From Pigmentiphaga sp. (GTDB lineage: Bacteria; Pseudomonadota; Gammaproteobacteria; Burkholderiales; Burkholderiaceae_B): a stretch of DNA of 64,000 nt. The notes under the pieces are model-generated. The model searched no databases. It was not told the origin of the DNA and saw only the letters and a list, made by a program, of their open reading frames with translations. Where the stretch lies: positions 9,739 to 73,738 of the forward strand of contig JALOAI010000026.1 in NCBI GenBank assembly GCA_023228945.1, written 5' to 3'. The translations under genes and the position numbers were made by a program. Positions 59,028 to 64,000 of the stretch are shown piece after piece; the stretch's first letter is position 1; every line of letters begins with the position of its first letter.

Positions 59028-59813
59028 TCACCGGATCAAAGCATGAAATGGAACAGCCGAAGCCACGAAGTGCGGATTCAGCACGTTAGGCTTGCCATAG
59101 CGCAGAGGGTCGCCTTGCAAATCGCACACATGCCCACCTGCTCCCTCCAAAATCGCCTGAGCAGCAGCGGTGTCCCACTCGCAGGTAGGCGCCAGCCGGG
59201 GATAAATATGAGCCTTGCCTTCCGCCACCCGGCAAAATTTGAGCGAACTACCGGCCTGCACCAAGTCCACCGTGCCGAGCTTGGCAATGAAGTCTGAGGT
59301 CTCCTCATTCAGATGACTTTTGCTGGCCACAACGCGGCAGGTGTCTGCTTGTGCAGGCTGAGAGGCAACCTGCAAAGATCGCCTCGCAGTCGCGTCCGCG
59401 AACATGGCTCCCTTACCGGGGCCACCCCAGTACATGGCTCCCAACACAGGGGCAAAAACGACGCCCCAGGTCGCCACACCATGCTCGATCAGTGCGATAT
59501 TGACGGTGAACTCGCCGTTTTTGGCCAGAAACTCCTTCGTGCCATCCAACGGATCCACGAGCCAAAAACACTCAGCTTGCACGCGCACCGACCCCGAAGC
59601 GCCATCTTCTTCTGAAACCACGGGGATGTGCGGAGTCGCTGCCGCCAGACCCGTCGCGATCGTCTTGTGCGCAGCCAAATCCGCCAGGGTCAAGGGACTG
59701 TTGTCCGCTTTGTTGGCTAAACGGCTCGCGCCGTCTGCTGCGTCAGTTTCATAAATCTCCAGGATCGCAGCGCCGGCCAAGCGAGCGATTCCTAGGACTG
59801 CATCTTCGGGCAT
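59028..59813 (-). CDS. cysQ: 3'(2'),5'-bisphosphate nucleotidase CysQ
   Basis: 261 residues from the ATG at 59813, which aligns with E. coli CysQ; ATGs at 59831 and 59858 are possible. Inositol-monophosphatase fold: ADNSPLTLADLAAH, VVSEEDGAS, WLVDPLDGTKEFLAKNGEFTVNIALI (metal Asp residues) and CEWDTAAAQAILEGAGG. Hydrolyses PAP, the by-product of sulfotransferases and PAPS reductase, to AMP. Divergent from cysD across a ~110-base control region. Confidence 0.93.
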   Translation of the reverse strand: MPEDAVLGIARLAGAAILEIYETDAADGASRLANKADNSPLTLADLAAHKTIATGLAAATPHIPVVSEEDGASGSVRVQAECFWLVDPLDGTKEFLAKNGEFTVNIALIEHGVATWGVVFAPVLGAMYWGGPGKGAMFADATARRSLQVASQPAQADTCRVVASKSHLNEETSDFIAKLGTVDLVQAGSSLKFCRVAEGKAHIYPRLAPTCEWDTAAAQAILEGAGGHVCDLQGDPLRYGKPNVLNPHFVASAVPFHALIR

Positions 59814-59876
59814 GACTGCATTTTGTCGCATTTTGCAAAATTCCAAATAAACAGGCACGAAATCCTACCACGAGGC

Positions 59877-59882
59877 TATAAT
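59877..59882 (+). promoter_or_regulatory. Probable -10 box of the cysD-cysNC promoter
   Basis: TATAAT stands 40 bases before the cysD ATG at 59923. No good -35 lies 17 bases upstream, which would suit a promoter dependent on an activator such as CysB (inference). CATTTTG is repeated at 59815-59821 and 59829-59835 in the shared control region. Confidence 0.45.
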
Positions 59883-59922
59883 CCTTGGAAGAATTTTCTC
59901 AATCAACATATTGCGACAAGCT

Positions 59923-61371
59923 ATGAACCTCGAAACCCAAGCGAACTTGGATGGCGATCGTGTGTGGGACACCGAGCGTGCCTTCATGCATTTGCAAGAA
60001 CTCGGGCTGGCCGACACCAAGCGCACTGCCGAACGACGCCTGCACGAGCTCGGTTGGTTACCTCCCGCGCTAAAGGCTGAAGACATTCATGACGACGCTG
60101 AGCAAGCAGCGAATCAACTCGTTCTCAGATGGCAACTGGAGCAGGCACGGCAAAAGCGACGCTTGATCCTGTTTGCCCAACTGCATCAAGCTCCAGGCAG
60201 TTGCCTCTGCCTGCACGCGAACGACGCACGCCAGGGGCGCTACTGGGTCCCGGTGCTCCAGGCCGAAGCCAACCGAGCGCCAACTCCGGAGGAGACGCTG
60301 ACGGCGCTCCGCCGTCTCCAACAAGACATTGGCAAACCCGTCACGCTCGTGCCTCACGGCCCATTGGTCTCCGCCATGCGCGACCTCCCCAGCTCGACGG
60401 AACTACAATTGGCCGTTAACGCCCATGCTCCCCGTTTAAACCTGGCCGCTCAAGGCCTCAATACCGAGCGCTCAAGTACGCCGCACCTCAAGCGGCTGGA
60501 AGCTGAAAGTATTCATATCATCCGGGAAGCCGTTGCCGAGGCCGAGAACCCGGTGATGCTGTATTCCGTAGGCAAAGATAGTTCGGTCATGCTGCATCTA
60601 GCACGCAAGGCGTTTTATCCCGCCCCGCCGCCATTCCCACTGATGCACGTGGACACTCGCTGGAAGTTCCGCGAAATGTATTTGTTCCGGGACTACATGG
60701 CTCAAGAAAGCGGCATGCCGTTGCTTGTTCATATCAACCCGGAAGCCATTGCGCGAGACATCAATCCGTTTGATCACGGATCAGCGCTGCATACAGATAT
60801 CACCAAAACCGAAGGGCTCAAACAAGCTCTTGACGAACATCGTTTCGACGTCGTATTTGGTGGAGCCAGGCGAGACGAAGAAAAGTCTCGCGCCAAAGAG
60901 CGAATTTTCTCGTTCCGAACTGCAACCCATCGCTGGGATCCCAAAAACCAACGTCCTGAACTGTGGAATCTGTACAACACGAAAAAAAGCCCAGGTGAAA
61001 GTATTCGGGTCTTCCCGATTTCCAACTGGACTGAGCTCGATATCTGGCAATACATTTACCAGGAAAATATTCCAGTAGTGCCGCTGTATTTCGCTAAGCC
61101 GCGCCCCGTGGTTATTCGTGATGGAATGATCCTCTTAGTGGACGATAACCGGTTCCGGCTCCTACCTGGCGAAGCTATCGAGGAGCGCTTGGTCAGGTTC
61201 CGCACTCTGGGCTGCTATCCCTTGACGGGTGCCGTGGAATCATCCGCGGCCAATCTACCAGAAATTCTGTTGGAGCTGATTAACGCGCGCAGCTCTGAGC
61301 GCCAGGGCCGTGCCATCGATTCCGACAGTTCCGGCAGCATGGAAAAGAAAAAGCAAGAAGGATATTTCTAA
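59923..61371 (+). CDS. cysD: Sulfate adenylyltransferase small subunit CysD with a novel N-terminal extension
   Basis: 482 residues against ~302 for CysD. Residues ~186-482 are ordinary CysD: PHLKRLEAESIHIIREA, PP-loop SVGKDSSVMLH (~215-225), HVDTRWKFREMY, GGARRDEEKSRAKERIFS, and the C-terminal SGSMEKKKQEGYF. Residues 1-185 are an unrecognised, mostly helical, charged domain (WDTERAFMHLQELGLADTKR, LHELGWLPP). No in-frame ATG, GTG or TTG exists near the normal CysD start, so the fusion is forced by sequence. Forms ATP sulfurylase with CysN. Its TAA overlaps the cysNC ATG by one base. Confidence 0.9.
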   Translation: MNLETQANLDGDRVWDTERAFMHLQELGLADTKRTAERRLHELGWLPPALKAEDIHDDAEQAANQLVLRWQLEQARQKRRLILFAQLHQAPGSCLCLHANDARQGRYWVPVLQAEANRAPTPEETLTALRRLQQDIGKPVTLVPHGPLVSAMRDLPSSTELQLAVNAHAPRLNLAAQGLNTERSSTPHLKRLEAESIHIIREAVAEAENPVMLYSVGKDSSVMLHLARKAFYPAPPPFPLMHVDTRWKFREMYLFRDYMAQESGMPLLVHINPEAIARDINPFDHGSALHTDITKTEGLKQALDEHRFDVVFGGARRDEEKSRAKERIFSFRTATHRWDPKNQRPELWNLYNTKKSPGESIRVFPISNWTELDIWQYIYQENIPVVPLYFAKPRPVVIRDGMILLVDDNRFRLLPGEAIEERLVRFRTLGCYPLTGAVESSAANLPEILLELINARSSERQGRAIDSDSSGSMEKKKQEGYF

Positions 61372-63266
61372 TGAGCACGCACCTAAAAACTGGCGTTTCA
61401 AACGACACCCCCGCCACGCTGGAAGCCTTTCTTGCCCAACAACAGCAGCAAGATCTGTTGCGCTTTATCACCTGCGGCAGCGTGGACGATGGCAAGAGTA
61501 CACTTATCGGACGCCTACTCTGGGAGTCGAAGCAGCTATTCGACGACCAGGTTGCCGCTCTACAGGCAGACTCTTTGCGACACGGAACCCAAGGCGCGGA
61601 AATCGATTTTGCTTTACTGGTAGATGGCTTAGCGGCTGAGCGTGAACAAGGCATCACGATCGATGTGGCTTATCGCTTTTTTGCTAGCCAACATCGAAAA
61701 TTTATCGTAGCGGACACCCCGGGGCACGAGCAATATACCCGGAACATGGTCACTGGCGCCTCCACGGCGCATGTAGCGGTGATTTTAGTCGATGCCCGAG
61801 CAGGAATGCTGGTACAAACTCGACGCCATGCGTTTTTAACGTCATTGGTAGGCATTCGGCATATCGTCCTGGCCATTAATAAAATGGACCTTATGGACTA
61901 CAGTGCGGAGGTCTACAAACACATAGAACAAGATTTCAAAGATTTCGCCAAAACCCTCGGGTTCGAGAGCATTACCGCCATACCACTTAGCGCGCTCAAA
62001 GGCGACAATATCGTCGATCGCTCGGGTAAGACCCCTTGGTACAACGGTCCAACCTTAATGGGTTATCTTGATACTGTTCCCATCACACCTCTCATCAAGT
62101 CTGCATTTGCATTTCCTGTTCAGTGGGTTAACCGACCAAACTCGAGCTTCAGAGGCTTTAGTGGGACGGTTGCTCAAGGCAGCGTGCGAGTCGGCGAAAC
62201 CATCCGGGTTACCGCCTCTGGCCAAACCGCCTCAGTAGCCGAAATCGTCACCATGGACGGCTCACCAGAACAAGCGCAGGCAGGCGACGCAATCACACTG
62301 CGCCTAGATCGAGAGATCGATGCATCACGCGGTGACGTTATCTCATTGGCGCAAGAGCCTCTACAAACCACAGATCAGTTTGAGGCCACGTTGGTATGGC
62401 TGCATCAAGATGCAGGGCTGTCAGGCCGTAGCTACGATCTCAAGCTCGCCACCCAGTGGGCCTCAGCAAACCTGACCACGATCAAACACAGAATTGATGT
62501 TAATACTCTCGCGCATGAGGCCGCCCGCACACTCGAACTGAACGACATTTCTATTTGCACCCTGGCGACGAGCAAGCCGTTAGTATTTGATCACTACGAG
62601 AATTCGGCCAGTCTAGGTAGCTTTATTCTTGTTGATCGATTCACCAATGCCACCGTAGCCGCGGGCATGATCCGTCATAGTTTACGTCGGGCACAGAATG
62701 TACATTCCCAAGCTCTAACCATTACACGTGAACATCGAGAGCGCCAAAATGGCCATCGCGGAAAAGTTGTCTGGTTTACAGGGCTTTCTGGCTCTGGAAA
62801 ATCAACCCTTGCCAACGCGCTTGAAGTCGCTCTCTATCAGCAAGGAAAAAAAACCTACATCCTTGATGGCGACAATATACGCCATGGCTTGAACAAAGAC
62901 CTGGGGTTCACTGAGGCGGATCGCGTGGAAAATATCCGTCGAGTTGCCGAAGTGGCAAAACTTATGATGGACTCGGGGCTGATCGTACTCACTGCCTTTA
63001 TATCTCCCTATCAACGTGAACGCGAGATGGCCCGAGAGCTTATTGGTACCGAGAACTTCATCGAAGTTTACGTGAGTACCCCTTTGGAAATTTGCGAGCA
63101 GAGAGACGTCAAAGGACTTTACCGAAAAGCGCGTCAGGGGGAGATTCCCAATATGACCGGCGTTAATAGTCCGTATGAGCCACCAGCATCAGCAAACGCT
63201 ACCATCAATACTGCCACAGGAAATCAAGAAGCACATATCCAACACCTGATCAAGCATACTTTATGA
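61371..63266 (+). CDS. cysNC: Bifunctional CysN-CysC (sulfate adenylyltransferase GTPase subunit/APS kinase)
   Basis: 631 residues. CysN part: P-loop GSVDDGKST (36-44), switch II DTPGHEQYTRNM, NKMDLMDY, then two beta-barrels. CysC part from ~460: P-loop GLSGSGKST (471-479), DGDNIRHGLNKDLGF, and LTAFISPYQRERE with the phospho-acceptor-region Ser. NodQ-like fusion that makes APS and then PAPS. Overlap TAATG with cysD. The GC content of this gene is visibly lower than that of the EPS genes upstream, which may indicate separate acquisition. Confidence 0.95.
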   Translation: MSTHLKTGVSNDTPATLEAFLAQQQQQDLLRFITCGSVDDGKSTLIGRLLWESKQLFDDQVAALQADSLRHGTQGAEIDFALLVDGLAAEREQGITIDVAYRFFASQHRKFIVADTPGHEQYTRNMVTGASTAHVAVILVDARAGMLVQTRRHAFLTSLVGIRHIVLAINKMDLMDYSAEVYKHIEQDFKDFAKTLGFESITAIPLSALKGDNIVDRSGKTPWYNGPTLMGYLDTVPITPLIKSAFAFPVQWVNRPNSSFRGFSGTVAQGSVRVGETIRVTASGQTASVAEIVTMDGSPEQAQAGDAITLRLDREIDASRGDVISLAQEPLQTTDQFEATLVWLHQDAGLSGRSYDLKLATQWASANLTTIKHRIDVNTLAHEAARTLELNDISICTLATSKPLVFDHYENSASLGSFILVDRFTNATVAAGMIRHSLRRAQNVHSQALTITREHRERQNGHRGKVVWFTGLSGSGKSTLANALEVALYQQGKKTYILDGDNIRHGLNKDLGFTEADRVENIRRVAEVAKLMMDSGLIVLTAFISPYQREREMARELIGTENFIEVYVSTPLEICEQRDVKGLYRKARQGEIPNMTGVNSPYEPPASANATINTATGNQEAHIQHLIKHTL

Positions 63267-63654
63267 ATAGAGCATGAGCAACATTTTATCTCCTCCATCA
63301 AACAGAATGTTTGAAATCGTGAAATTCAGCCCGCGCTTAAACAGACTGGAGATAAGCCCCAACCTCATGATTTAGAATGCCATTTGGTAAAAGCCCGGGG
63401 TTCTCCAGCTCCTATTTTTCCGATCTTATGCGCGGCCAACCCGATCCCCAGACCTCGATGTTCAGTTAGGTCAGTCTGGAGGATCGCGTGCCGTGGGATC
63501 ATCCTGTGCACCGGGTACGAGCGGTGGTCGACGGCATTCTGGCGAACTCGAGGCCTGGGCCAGCCACAAGAGGGCACCTCGAAAAACCTCAATGACCTCC
63601 CATGTTGGTACAATACGCATCCTACCGAAACCAACGTGATCTGACCGTCCCGCC
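63267..63654. other. 388-base gap between cysNC and the IS5-family transposase
   Basis: No intact gene; several short frames but no family motif. It must contain the left end of the IS element, whose exact boundary I could not place because the right end lies outside the window. Low-GC 63267-63400 resembles the cysNC end, the remainder is closer to the transposase composition. Confidence 0.45.
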
Positions 63655-64000
63655 ATGTCTCGCAACGCCATCAAGAACGACCTGTTTTCCCACGATCAGC
63701 GCCGCCAGAAGCTCGACGACATGGGCGATCCGCTCCAGGCGTTGGAGGCTCACGTGGACTTTGCCGCGCTGGCCGCCGAGGTGGACCGGGTGGCGCCGCG
63801 AGAGGTCAATCCCAAGGGTGGCCGGCCTCCGTACCCCACCGAGACGATGGTGCGCATCCTCATGCTCAAGCGGCTGCACAACCTCTCGGACGAGCAGATG
63901 GAGTTTCAGCTGCTCGATCGCATGAGCTTTCAGCGCTTCTGCGGCCTGACCTTCTCGCGCACGGTGCCCGATCGCACCACCATCTGGACCTTCGAGAACC
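63655..64000 (+). CDS. IS5-family transposase, 3' end outside window
   Basis: First 115 residues, from the ATG at 63655. Matches the N-terminal DUF772-like domain of IS5 transposases: KGGRPPYPTETMVRILMLKRLHNLSDEQMEFQLLDRMSFQRFCGL, then PDRTTIWTFEN. The catalytic DDE residues lie beyond the window. The IS sits immediately downstream of cysNC and may have interrupted further polysaccharide or sulfation genes. Confidence 0.9.
   Translation, partial: MSRNAIKNDLFSHDQRRQKLDDMGDPLQALEAHVDFAALAAEVDRVAPREVNPKGGRPPYPTETMVRILMLKRLHNLSDEQMEFQLLDRMSFQRFCGLTFSRTVPDRTTIWTFEN

Noticed and set aside
63365..63634. 89-residue minus-strand frame before the IS5 transposase
   Set aside because: No recognisable motif, no start-site support, and it overlaps the probable IS end.

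Overview
The window is GC-rich DNA that looks like a betaproteobacterium of the Burkholderiales, most likely Alcaligenaceae (Bordetella/Achromobacter/Pusillimonas-like). The grounds are three Bug-type periplasmic receptors, many small catabolic operons each with its own regulator, and an exopolysaccharide locus opened by a MarR-type EPS-associated regulator. The genus is an inference; no rRNA or other marker gene is present.

Layout. 1-12.6 kb: one tight operon with hydantoinase/5-oxoprolinase subunits (5' end outside the window), a complete branched-chain-type ABC importer, a PLP C-S lyase, a cysteine-dioxygenase-like cupin, a four-domain rhodanese and an ornithine-cyclodeaminase-like protein. 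Together they suggest uptake and opening of a cyclic, probably sulfur-containing, amino acid derivative. 13.7-20.1 kb: GntR regulator, Bug receptor, hotdog protein, acyl-CoA ligase, enoyl-CoA hydratase and MarR, a CoA-dependent acid catabolic set. 20.2-25.7 kb: AraC regulator, GlcF-like Fe-S protein, VAO/4-cresol-dehydrogenase-like flavoprotein and a Bug receptor.

25.7-53.3 kb is an accessory mosaic. It holds toxin-antitoxin modules or their remains (RelE/HTH, VapBC, TumE-TumA, two BrnTA modules reduced to antitoxin plus toxin tail, HigBA, a second RelE/XRE pair, Phd-PIN), a TnpB-only insertion sequence, an old TnpB fragment, and one full-length plus several broken copies of an Rpn-type nuclease gene. 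Between these lie cargo operons: an in-frame AcuR-AcuI fusion beside a truncated acyl-CoA ligase, a TPP enzyme/sulfatase/Bug/LysR set, and an IclR-controlled aminotransferase/ABC importer/TauD-like dioxygenase/hydrolase operon. The last lies between two same-strand Rpn gene tails. One HigBA module sits in an Rpn remnant with a 10-bp direct repeat at each edge, like a clean insertion.

53.8-64 kb: the start of an exopolysaccharide locus (a perfect ops-like element, MarR-EPS regulator, UDP-glucose dehydrogenase, nucleotide-sugar epimerase, UDP-HexNAc dehydrogenase), then a sulfite-exporter-family protein, CysQ, a CysD with an unusual ~185-residue N-terminal extension, and a CysN-CysC fusion. Their proximity suggests PAPS supply, possibly for sulfating a surface polysaccharide, although no sulfotransferase is visible. 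The window ends inside an IS5-family transposase gene.
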